Of a stretch of DNA of 64,000 nucleotides, positions 46,606-56,562 are shown one piece after another. Every line of letters starts with the position of its first letter. Positions within the stretch are counted from its first letter, which is position 1. The position numbers and the translations under genes are program-made. Origin of the DNA: Symsagittifera roscoffensis (taxonomy: Eukaryota; Xenacoelomorpha; Acoela; Convolutidae). The notes below the pieces were generated by a model. That model searched no databases and had not been told where the DNA came from. It saw nothing but the letters and a program-made list of their open reading frames with translations. The DNA is taken from positions 28,728,833 to 28,792,832 of the forward strand of contig NC_087062.1 of assembly GCF_963678635.1 (NCBI RefSeq), given 5' to 3'.

Positions 46606-47225
46606 AAAGCCTTGAGACGCCGGTCCTTTTTTGCTGTGCATGTTTAACCGTCTCTCTTGAGGACATAAAAAAATGAGTAGGATGTTTTTACGCGATTTTG
46701 TTTGCACACAAAAATCTCTTATGTTGTCTCGAGAGGAGTTCGTTTTATTTTACGAGTACTTCTTCCGACGACCCTATTCGCGTATATCATTTAAAGTTCC
46801 GCGGTAATTAATCAATGTATACTATGTCTGTTTTTTTTTAAAAAGACAAAGACCTTCGCTGCTGCATGGTATTCACCTACGAGTCTCCTTTGAGCTTATA
46901 AAGCCCCGAAGCAAAGTGGAACAGGCCATGCTGGCCATAGTCTTTTCGGACCCCTTGATGGGCGTTTAGAACAATAGTTTCTGTTTTCTAAGGGTAAATA
47001 AAAACAATTGTTTATTGAAAAACTAGTAGTCATTTTGACTGTTTTTTTTTCTTTAAATTTTATTGTTTTTCTTCATTTGCGTCTCTGTTTACTCACTCCG
47101 AACAGGAATTTTAATTTTCATTCTTAGAGCTTTTGAACGTTCTGTCAAGATTGATTTTTCATGAAGGAACGTGTAAGGACATATCTATCACAATAGACCC
47201 AACCCAGTGCAGCAAGATAATTAAA

Positions 47226-47339
47226 TGGAGCCAGAAGGGTTCTTCGATGAGATGCAATCTCTGCAGTTGGAGGTTGAGAAGAAGATCCGATCGGGAGCGA
47301 TACCAGAGGGCGATGATTTCACAGCTATTCGCTCGTGAT
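47226..47339 (+). CDS. Possible small acidic peptide or orphan exon
   Basis: A 37-codon frame begins MEPEGFFDEMQSLQLEVEKK and ends GDDFTAIRS. Its residue use (acidic, helical, few rare residues) is more protein-like than its surroundings, and GTGCAG 14 bases before the ATG could be an acceptor. No family is recognised, and a longer competing frame overlaps (47133-47342). This is a weak call. Confidence 0.2.
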
Positions 47340-47456
47340 TAAAGGTCACTTGGAAGGGCAGCTTTGTGAACAACTTTTGAGAATAGTGATGTTGGTCTTC
47401 ATGTTTTGTTGAGGCAGAAATATTAAACTTGAAAGTACTTTTTTATATGTCTTACG

Positions 47457-47830
47457 CAGGGGCGGATCTAGGGTTTTCTCGAGGGGGAGGGGGCGGATTT
47501 TCAACCTTTTTGAGGTCGACCAAAGTAAGTTTTCGAGCAGTCCCAGAACACTATAAAGATCCTATTTTTGGCATTTTTACGCGAAATTAGGTCCCTCGAC
47601 GAAAGATATTGCCAAAAATTTCTCGGTGTCGAGAAAAACTGGTCTGAATTTTTGCTAGTCCGGTTCAAATTTAGTAGAGCTGATAAACTGATTAAGAGTC
47701 GGTAAACGTAGCTTAGATTCTCATATAAGTCGCAATGATTTTTTTTTTCAATTTTTTTCCGAGGAAAAGTCATAAATTTGTTCAGGCGGCTCAAATGAAC
47801 TTTTTCGCCGTAGGGCTGTTGAATTTTTTA
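47457..47830 (+). mobile_element. Family B element, left part, interrupted
   Basis: AGGGGCGGATCTAGGGTTTT is the family B end, followed by the family's GAGGTCGACC motif. The right end is missing; a family C element begins at 47694 within this stretch. Confidence 0.5.
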
Positions 47831-48158
47831 AGTTCAGCTCATTTCTTTTCTTACAAAAAAGTGAAAATCTGCTATCAAACAGCAAAAGTGTAAAGGTCAC
47901 AAAAAACGTGAGCGACTTCGCATTTCGAAAGTGGAATTTAATTTTCAGAATTCCCTGCAGAATAGAAACTTCACCTTGTAATACAGTTTTCTCAAAACTG
48001 GTTTAACTTTATCAAACAAAGGCTAATCATAAATCTATTTTTGAAGTCAAAGAGCTTGAAGGTCATCTGTTTTTTGTTTTGTTTTAAAGTTTCAAAGTTG
48101 AAGCTTTTCAAAAGAAAAACAAGTACGTTTTTTCGGTTTACTGGCGTTCATTGACTCT
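47694..48158 (+). mobile_element. Family C element, diverged
   Basis: It starts AAGAGTCGGTAAACGTAG and ends GGCGTTCATTGACTCT, the family's inverted ends with a few changes. The middle keeps AACGTGAGCGACTTC and CTAATCATAAATC. Confidence 0.55.
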
Positions 48159-48502
48159 ATTCTAAGTGTTGGCTTTGTTTATTTTTATCAGTAAACCATT
48201 TGACACTAACGTCTATTTGCAATTAGTTTCAACATTCCTGATTGTATATTTCAACAAGCTTAACTTATTTAATATAATTTCAAATTTACCAACAAAAACG
48301 TTTAATTTTAACAAAATGCGTTTAATTTCAGCTAGTTGACAATAAAATTATAATAGAACAGTGAAGAAAAATTTGAGAGTGCTGGTTATAACGTGAAGCA
48401 GCTCTGACTGCCGTCCAAAAACTATGAAAAATTCTTTTTCCAACAAATTGATAAAATAGTGGGAAAAATGCAATTATTTTATTTTTTTCTTTTTGTTATT
48501 GT

Positions 48503-49572
48503 AAAATAGCCCGCCAAAATTAACTAATTAAAAATTCGAAATTTGTCTTGAAAAAAATACCGGGTACAAGTATTCCGTCACTTTTTTCGAAATTCGGAAC
48601 AGCAAGTCTGTCGACTTTTAATTTTAGCCCGCATACTTCCTTGACCCCCACACGCTATCTTAAGTACGAAATGATATAGTCTGAGCCTGCTAACTCATCA
48701 ATAAAAGCAAATCGCTGGTAGTGAGACATGGGCACCAAATGTCCCGGACTTGCAGCGTCTCCGCCGAAATGATCGTGCAATGATTCGCTGGATCTTTGGC
48801 ACCAAACTGGATGACATTTCCACGGCTGCACTTCAGAAACTGGGGGTCGTTGTGATCACGTCTGTCCTACGAACACGACGTCTCAGCTGGTTTGAACTCG
48901 TGCAACGTGCCTCGTCATGCATCAACTCTGTCACCAGCATGGAAATCCCTGGCCGCAGAGGAAGAGGGAGACCCAGAAAGACGTGGTCAGAGTGTGTGAG
49001 TAATGATGTTAGTGTCTGCAACCTGTCTGGCGCCGATCCGCGGGACAGGGAAGGATCGAGAGCAGGAGTTAGACGTTGCCAGATGTTGCCAACCCCAGTG
49101 ACTGGGACTACCGCAGCACCTTAAATACCAAAACCGGTTATGATGATGCTGGCCAGAAATTCAATTTGGAATGATGTAATTTGCCATCTACGCTTACACA
49201 GCGCGAAATATATCTCGCGAGATTAAATAACTCAAATTGGCAATTTTCAAACTTCCATAACGTTACGAAAAATGGTCAGAGGTAAAATATCTTTTAAATT
49301 GAGCTCAGCACTTATTTAGAACAGCACTTTTCAAAATAAAAATTTACTGAAAGGTATGTGCTGAAATTAAAAGTCTTTTAGTATGTGTGTTGAATTTAAA
49401 TGTCAGATGTTTGCGTGTTGAAATCAAAAGTCAAGGAAGTATGCGGGCTAAAATTAAAAGTCGACAGACTTGCTGTTCCGAATTTCGAAAAAAGTGACGG
49501 AATACTTGTACCCGGTATTTTTTTCAAGACAAATTTCGAATTTTTAATTAGTTAATTTTGGCGGGCTATTTT
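48503..49572. mobile_element. Foldback element with 143-bp inverted arms and a nested retrotransposon tail
   Basis: The arms 48503-48645 and 49430-49572 are exact reverse complements as read, all 143 bases. They contain family A-type end sequence (TGTTCCGAATTTCG, GACGGAATACTTG). Inside the arms, 48646-48710 and 49150-49320 match the interior of family A, and between them sits the tail of a second retrotransposon. Just inside the right arm there are about three diverged copies of a 33-bp motif (ATTAAAAGTC). No transposase frame is present. Confidence 0.8.
48716..49125 (+). mobile_element. Non-LTR retrotransposon tail (C-terminus of reverse transcriptase ORF)
   Basis: The frame before 48750 reads GSETWAPNVPDLQRL-like sequence, then LRRNDRAMIRWIFGTK, LRTRRLSWFELVQRAS and a basic GRRGRGRPRKTWSECV motif, ending TGTTAAP-like before a stop at 49122-49124. 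This is the well-known C-terminal end of LINE reverse transcriptases common in marine invertebrates (LRWFGHVQR...GRPRKTW). ATGATGATG follows soon after, a possible tail repeat. Only the last 130 or so codons are present, so it is a dead 5'-truncated copy. Confidence 0.8.
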
Positions 49573-50489
49573 TGGCGGTTTTTTTTATGTTCAAAACCCA
49601 AAATGAAAAAAATACTATAGTTCAAATTGGGTTAATTAACGCAGTATTTTTTCTTCCTATTCTAGTTAGCTGAGCGGCAAATTAATTCATTCCATATGAA
49701 TCAAGGCAGAGAAATTGGGGCAAGCGATTATAACAGAAGCATTATTTATCAACTTTGTTCATTGCATGGCTTGTGGGGGGCTTAAAATATCGGGGGGAAA
49801 AACAAAATTGAAAGAAAAAATTGTTCCTTTTTCATTTTTTTGAACAATTTTTCATACCTAAAACCTTTCATCGACGTCGCGCCATGGTACGAGCTGTAAT
49901 GTTGAATTTGATTTACGTTTGTCAAAGTTCACAATCAGTATTATTCAGATTGAACGTATAAACTTAATGTGAACGTTTGTCAATATGTTTTCAATGCGTT
50001 TTAAAATGGCGGGATTTATCGTCTCGTGGTTTTAAACTTTTTATATTTGTAACTAGGGTTGGAACATTTTGTGCATTGGAGAAATTTTATATTAACATCG
50101 CCCACCTAAAACCGCCCCTGACCTATGGGTATTGTGCTTGAAGCTGTCGCTTCTCCTCTTTACAAATAGAAGGCGATAATACGGCTAGAATCGCCAATAT
50201 TCTAAATCGCATTGTAGTGTAGATGCTATGTCTTAATTTTTTTTGCGATGACTCTAAATAAGTGGAAACTAAATTCACTGATGCCTTCGAAGTTTTTCTA
50301 AACCAGCCAACAATACCAAACTTGGCATGCATTTTTGCGATGATGAAGCTAACCTTTTTTTCCTGTTCCAGCCCAGGGTTGGCTGATACATCACACCTGA
50401 AAAATAATATGCCTTTAATGACGTTTAAATTTCTGCCATCCCTGCTCCGTGATGACTGAATATTCATTCAACTCCACATTGCTTCGCTG
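49573..50489. other. Spacer without recognised gene
   Basis: The DNA is AT-rich. Overlapping frames on both strands at 50123-50467 (114 codons minus, 65 plus) show no family and no splice support. ACCGCCCCTG at 50110 could be a stray family B end. Confidence 0.3.
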
Positions 50490-51018
50490 ATTATTGTTCC
50501 GACTTTCGATACGAAAGTAACGGAATATTTGTGCTCGGGGTGGGTTTTTTTTTTCTTCAGACAAATTTCGACTTTTTAACTAGCCATTTTTTATATCATT
50601 CAAAAGGTATTGTTGTCTTGAGCTTAAATTTGAAAAGATATTTCACCTGTGATCATTTTTCGTAAGGATATGAGGGTTTAAAGGTTGCCATTTTGGCCAT
50701 TTTGACCAATTTGGGACAGTTAACGCTCGATATAATTCGAGCTATTAACGCGTAAGCGGAGAATTAATCTGTCTTAGAAATCGTTCCAAATTGGTTGAAC
50801 GAAGCTTATTTGCCCTAATTATTTTGTTACACGGAACGAAAACTATCTTTCTGTATTTTATATGGCGTGTGGGGGATGATTTTCATAAAAAATTTAAAAA
50901 AAAAGTTTTCGCTTTATTTTATTTCATTTAATTTTTTTTATGTTTTTACTGCTGCTCCATAAACCTTAAAAGGCAGTCGGAACATTCAGGGCTTCGCCCT
51001 GATACGAGCAGTCTTGTT
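50490..51018 (+). mobile_element. Family A element (opposite orientation to 1195-1722)
   Basis: It begins TTGTTCCGACTTTCGATACG and ends GCAGTCGGAACATTCAGGGC and CTGATACGAGCAGTCTTG. Length and internal order match the copy in M1 intron 8 read in reverse. Confidence 0.7.
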
Positions 51019-51463
51019 TGTACTCTAGATTTCATTATATTATTTAGCAGCTACGCTGATACACGCCAATTCAGATGCTTTTGAAGCTCCTGTCTTTGTT
51101 AATTGTCGTTCTTTCGCCTTCTTTTTAAAAACAGTTTTCGCATTGCTTTATAGAATGAAACTTCGCTATGCGTCTCATAGTAGACATCGTGTTTTCTAAA
51201 TATTGCATCTCATAACTTAACAAAGAATAATCGGCGTTTTCAGTTTTGTGCAATTGATTTGAGGAAGACCATGATTGGAATTGTTAGTATTTTTTTTGGT
51301 TGCGATTATTCTAGATGGTTAATTTACATGGTCTTAAAACAAGATCGCTGTGTAGTATAGAAGTTTAAAAAGCTACTGTGTTTATTCTTTGTTAGTTCTG
51401 GCGACATAATGTATAACGTATAACAGCTGCTTAATAAATTGAGACAGTTTGCTCTTTTATATA

Positions 51464-52064
51464 GTTGCTGATTAATTTATCCGGACAAAATGAATAAAAC
51501 ATGAAATTTATAACACGTTTTTCTCAAATTGGGTTTAGATTACACAGCAAATTTTGAAGGCCAATCTTGGTTAAAGTTTTAACAGAATCAACTTTTTGCA
51601 AAATTGGCGACAAACTAGGGTATAATTCGGTGACAAAATTTGAGAATGTTATATTTTTCTCCGCTTTGTATAAACATATTTATTTTCGATTGATAGCCAA
51701 AAATGTCATTTTATATATAAAGCACCAATTTCTTGTAATAAAAACTTTAAAAAAAACCTTTTGCATCCGCTTTAGGAGGTTAAATCCTTCTTTAATTTTG
51801 TTGGGCTAAATAAGAGACTTGTTTTGCTATAGTTATATCAGCAATGGATCCTGTAGTTCTGGCGTAATTTTTGATTGACTAAACTAAAAATGATCGTTTT
51901 TGGGATACATTTTTGGGCCCGAATTTCGCAAAACAAATTATACCATAATAATTCTGTTAAAATTTTAAGCAAGGCTGATCATCATTTTTGTCTAAAGTCA
52001 ATTTGAGAAAAATGCGTTTAAAATTTCATTAAAAATTTTTTCCGGATTATCTAAATCAGCACTG
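51464..52064. mobile_element. Family D element, second copy
   Basis: The left end GTTGCTGATTAATTTATCCGG and right end TTATCTAAATCAGCACTG are inverted copies, and both match 191-860. TA follows the right end. Interior sequence such as TGATTGACT and CCCGAATTTCGCAAA is shared with the first copy. Confidence 0.6.
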
Positions 52065-52113
52065 TAGTACCTATTATAAATTGACAAAAAAACCCTGATT
52101 TGCACTATTCTGG

Positions 52114-52293
52114 ATGTACTCTGTGGATCCAGTGAGGGAAGTCGAAGATTTCTGGGACATAATGGAGAAATCAATGGAAGAAATTGCCACCACTGTGGAA
52201 CATATTCGCGAAGGGGACTCCTTTGGCGACTATGAAGATGGGGGTGAAAATGGAGCAAATTATGTTGAGAGAAAGGCTACGAAAGAGGAGTAG
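52114..52293 (+). CDS. Hypothetical small acidic protein or last exon
   Basis: A 59-codon frame, MYSVDPVREVEDFWDIMEKS then MEEIATTVEHIREGD and a Gly/Glu/Asp-rich end, closes with TAG. It has balanced codon use and no T-tracts, unlike the DNA around it, which is why I believe it is coding. The first half looks helical and the second disordered. It begins 50 bases after a family D element. The frame is open 15 bases before the ATG. It may be complete, or the terminal exon of a gene whose upstream exons I did not find. No family recognised. Confidence 0.4.
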   Translation: MYSVDPVREVEDFWDIMEKSMEEIATTVEHIREGDSFGDYEDGGENGANYVERKATKEE

Positions 52294-53028
52294 CAAGGGT
52301 AACGCAATTGCCCATAGAACAGCAGTCATTTTACGGCTAAAATGTTCTTATTTGTAAATATGTAAAATAATTCAATCATGATTAGAAACAGACTTTTTAA
52401 CACTCCCACTCCTTGATGGTGTTAGACCAACCAGCCGAAGGGCCAACAAACCGGAAATAGGATTACCATTCCAACAAGCCCAAAATTAATATTGTTATTC
52501 AACATAACAACAGATTGTCATTGTTGCTATGCAATTGTTACGTAATTCTGATGTAATTTACCTAATTCCGCAATTTCGGCTTCAAGATATCTCAAGGTGG
52601 GTTGTTCATATGACGGTTTGTAGATTTGGCGGTTTGTTGATTATCCGTCCTTCATGATAGGTGTTTTAGTGGCCATTCATTTGGTAGTTTAGGGGTTTGG
52701 TAATTCAGGAACCAATTCTCAGCAATAATGCAAATCACCAGTGCATGAACAATTTGAAGTGTCAGTCTTCGCTTATTTAATCCGCTCAGTAATTTTTTGA
52801 GATGTAATTAAAGAATTCGGAGGAAAGTTAAGAGAATTGGGAGCAAATGCAGGAGCCACATGGTAGGAGTTTTCTTTGCAAGAAATCAAATTATAAGTTT
52901 AAAAAAATACGACAGAGCCCAAAGTAATAAGACAAAAAATTCGCGTGTTCACGCTTCCCATCATGGATAGTTGTTCTTAATATCAATAATACGTTCTTTT
53001 GAACCCTTATTGCCATTTTCAGGTTTAA
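52294..53028. other. Spacer before the third MPDU1-like gene
   Basis: There is no repeat family I recognise in this 735-bp stretch; it should hold the promoter of the following gene. A 3' splice-like tract (GCCATTTTCAG) ends at 53022, six bases before the ATG. Confidence 0.35.
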
Positions 53029-55416
53029 ATGGACCAGTTAGAGAGATTGTCCCTCTATCTCATTTCACAGAAGTGTGCCGACAACTACTTCATAAAGCAC
53101 AATTTCTTAGACGTCGATTGTGGTAAAGAACTTGTGAGCAAGTGTCTCGGATACCTAATTGTAGTCGCATCATGTGTCGTCAAGTTTCCACAGATCCTCA
53201 AGATTCTCAGGTCAAATGATACAAAAGGTGGTACATAATGGTCAGCCCAATGTTTTGTTTGATTATAATTGTAAATTTCTTCAGCGTTTGTATGATCAAT
53301 TTAAAATTTTAAAATTTCGTAAATCGAAAGAAAAGTGAACCAACACACTCATTTTTGTACAGTTATCATCATTATATTCACCAGTGGATTCAGAGGGGGG
53401 GCGGACGCCACCCTTCAGGGATTCGATCCCCTGCCGACCCAAAGGGTCTCCCCCTTTGTACTACTTTGAGATCTATTTTTTGCTGACTGACCCCAAAATT
53501 TGTCTAAATGTGCCTTTGGCGCCAAAATATATCAATTTTGAGAGGGGGAGCGCGCGCCAAAAAACGCGATTTTTTGGTCAACATTTTCCAAAAAGTGCCT
53601 TAAACCGCTTTGGGCCAGTTTTTTCAAAAATTTGCCTGCGGAGCAGAAATTTTTGTAAAAGTGGGGGTCTTTAAAGTGATTTGGGAGAGCTCAGAAATTC
53701 AATTAGGTCGACCTAAAAAAGTCGGCAAAATTTTTGAAATTTTTTGAAAATCCCCCCTCACCCCGAGAAAATCATAGATCCGCCCCTGAATATATTTATT
53801 ATTCTTCGCAAAACTGTAAGTAGGGAGGAGCTTTACTTTCGGGCGTATCTTAGCTTTTTTACTACCACTTTTTTAATGGAAAAAGTTCGCTCATAAAATG
53901 TTCATGAGTTTCAAAGAACCTAAAAGTTAGTAAATCTTTTAGTACAAATTCGAAAGTTGAAAATTTTTTGGGTTTTCTTGAGGTCATTGACACTTCTGCA
54001 CTGTATCTCTGTTTTACTCAGGTCGAGCTTTGTTTTATAATATGGCGCTTCTTTCAATACCAGGAACAAATTTGGTTGTTCAAATTATGTCGAGATTACG
54101 ATGATCAAGACTGCCTGTTTAAAGACGAAGCGGAGAAATTTGGTTTATACCAGAAGTTTGGTAACAAAATGATCGTGAATTGATTTTGCAAAAAAAACAT
54201 CCCGAGAGTAAACCGCGTTTATTTCTTCGAAACACTGAAGAATGAGCGATCTATGCTTAATTTGAACTTCACCTAAATGGATAGAGCTAATTGTTTAGCT
54301 CTTAAGGAAAAACCGCTTTTGTGCCCCTGGTTCACAATTACATGCTGCTTTTCGGTTATTTTTCTGGACGAAAAATCTTGGCTCACCCTGAAGCAACAAG
54401 CAGGGATCATGGTGGGTCTCGAACAGAAGAGCTTGAAGAGCTCCACAGATACGTTAACACCGCTCACCTTGAGAAGATAATATTAACCTTTTCGCAACAA
54501 GGATTTGTGGTATATTGGTTAAATAAATGGCTGCGATGGTTTAGCTCTTTTTCCTAGCGTTCATTTTCAAGGTACTTAAATTCAATTATTTTAAACTTTT
54601 TAAATGTGAAATCAATTTTTTTTTCGATAAATTGAATAAAAATCAGAATCATACCACCTAACGTATCATTTCACCAATTCTCAGTGCCGGCAATGCTCAA
54701 GGAGTCAGTTTCTTCAGCCAATTCTTGGACATAGTAGCTTGCACAGCTAACTTCTCCTATTGCTTCATTGCAGAATATCCCTTCAGTGCTTATGGCGACG
54801 CATTTTTCAACATTCTCCAAACGCTAGCCATTGCACATCTATGTATACATTATGCCAATAAATCAATGCTTGCTCTACTTTTCTCAGTCTTATGTTTATT
54901 AACAGTCGCATTTTTGTGCTCGGGGGCTGTGCCTCTGAGCACGCTAAAAATTGTGAACGGACTGAATATTTTCGTGGTCATAACAGCTAGAGGATGGCAA
55001 ATAGTAACGAATCTCCGCAACCAGAGTACAGGTCAGATCTTTCCGGCTAGCTCCTTGCAACATCATGTAAGCTGCATAAATTATAGGCCGAACTATTGAA
55101 CTCTCCTCCCTACTTTCTTGAAAGTGTCTTCTGAAGTAGATATCTCAAATTAAGTGTATGTTTTTTCATGTTCTATTTTTTGAAGATTTTTAAAATCATA
55201 CTAATTGAGACAAGGAGTAACAGGAAAGGTACTGTAGGTCAATTGTCTTTGATCACGATGTTCCTCCTGTTCGCCGGATGTGTTGCGAGAGTGTTCACGT
55301 CTATTCAGGAGACGAATGACCCTCAGCTGGTGTTCTCATACAGTTTAGGAGCAGCATTGAACGGACTCATATGTCTTCAGATCGGCTGGTATTCGAGAAG
55401 AGTGAAGACGGACTAA
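53029..55416 (+). CDS. MPDU1: MPDU1 homologue with two introns
   Basis: Three exons join in phase: 53029-53210 (donor CTCAG|GTCAAA), 54685-55031 (acceptor CAATTCTCAG, donor ACAG|GTCAGA) and 55238-55416 (acceptor ACTGTAG). The protein has 235 residues. PQ-loop 1 reads KFPQILKILSAGNAQG across the first junction. EYPFSAYGD follows, then loop 2 WQIVTNLRNQSTGQLS across the second junction, and near the end CVARVFTSIQETNDPQL, which is almost the human MPDU1 sequence. This is the copy closest to true MPDU1, the ER protein required for use of dolichol-phosphate mannose and glucose. The first intron carries a family B element. The open frame past the second donor (to 55099) is intron. Its two intronless relatives lie about 30 kb to the left on the same strand. 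Confidence 0.88.
53381..53790 (+). mobile_element. Family B element in MPDU1 intron 1
   Basis: It begins CCAGTGGATTCAGAGGGGGG and ends AATCATAGATCCGCCCCTG. The interior has GGGATTCGATCCCCTGCCGA, GGGGGAGCGCGCGCC and GGTCGACCTAAAAAAG, as in the 55655-56090 copy. It has no coding capacity of its own. Confidence 0.7.
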
Positions 55417-55654
55417 AAGTGAAAGATAGAGAGGTCAAATTGTATATTGGACAAAAAATGGTAATGTTTTGATAGCAGAGGTAAATGACTGGGATCTCTT
55501 CAACTATCCCCTTTCGTTACTAGGTACAAAGTTCACATGTACTTAACCGTTGATTTTTTTTTAAAATATGAGTTATTTAGAATAGAGGAGGGAGATTCCT
55601 TACTTGGTACAAAGTTCACATATGCTTAACCAGTGAATGAGTTCATTATAGGGG

Positions 55655-56090
55655 TGGCCAGGGGCGGATTTAGGGGGGGGGGGGCGGGGGGGCGGACGCC
55701 CCCCCTCAGGGATTCGACCCCCTGCCGACCCAAAGGGTCCCCCCTTTGGTACTTTTTAAGAAATCAATTTTTTGCCGACCGACCCTAAAATTTTTCTAAA
55801 GGCGCCTTTGGCGCCAATATATACTAGCTTTGAGGGGGAGCGCGCGCCAAAAAACGCGATTTTTTTCGTCAAAATTTTTCAAAAAGTGCCTAAAAACGCC
55901 TTTTTTGACCTGTTTTTTCAAAAATTTGCCTGCGGCGCAAAAAATTTGGCCACAATAGGGACAAAACCGTGCTTTGGGAGAGCTCGAAAAATCAATTTGG
56001 TCGACCTAAAAAAAAAAAAAAGTTGGAAAATTTTTTGAAAATCCGCCCCCCCCCCCCTCGAGAGAAATCCTAGATCCGCCCCTGGGGGTG
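55655..56090 (+). mobile_element. Family B element, best-preserved copy
   Basis: The ends are CCAGGGGCGGATTTAGGG and CCTAGATCCGCCCCTGG, near-perfect inverted repeats. It contains GACCCCCTGCCGACCCAAAG, GGGGGAGCGCGCGCC and GCCTGCGGCGCAAAAAATTT. The right end forms the start of the 2,032-bp tandem duplication. Confidence 0.75.
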
Positions 56091-56499
56091 GCAATCCGTT
56101 ACTAGATACCACAGGGGGAATAGTTAAAGAGATCTAATGACTGTTCTCATGGATTTTTAATAAAATTTTCGCCAATAGTATTGTTATCTTTAAAAGGTTT
56201 GTCTCATAATAATTATAAAATCATGGCACAATGTTATGCATCATTAGAATTAATGAGTTTAGTTATCATTCATTTTTTTGTGATGGTACAGCGAATTGAG
56301 CCTAGAGCCGAATTAATTAAATGTTTCATCCAATTTTTTTTACTCAAAAGAATGCTGGAATGAGTCGCAATTATCAAATTGAGTGAAAGTGATGGAGTGA
56401 GTTCGATCGCTAATCGAGTGCTAATTAAGTCTAATCATGTGTCAAACAAATTTGGTCTCGTGTTAATGATCTATGCGCAGAACATTTTTCATAATTGAG

Positions 56500-56562
56500 G
56501 CGCTAAGTATAGTGGTAAGGCGTTCACTTCGTGATTGTCAGATCGAGTAATCGATTTCCTTG
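56500..56562 (+). repeat. tRNA-like SINE head (copy in duplication unit 1)
   Basis: GGCGCTAAGTATAGTGGTAAGG resembles a tRNA 5' half with box A, and TTCACTTCGTGATTGTCAGA an anticodon arm. Box B (GATCGAGTAATCG) is poor. The same head recurs at 58532-58594 in unit 2. A different one, GCTTCCGTGGCTGAGTGG with an anticodon-like CAT, is at 57119-57175 and 59151-59207. Confidence 0.4.

Larger units (their letters stand above)
43851..47456. other. Repeat-rich spacer
   Basis: The stretch 44230-45365 is a second array of the CTCGAAAACTGACC family. A 47-bp direct duplication lies at 46512-46605. A short acidic frame at 47226-47339 is listed separately. Nothing else is recognisable. Confidence 0.4.

Noticed and set aside
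50123-50467. 114-codon minus-strand frame
   Set aside because: No recognisable family, an overlapping frame on the other strand, and position in repeat-rich DNA.
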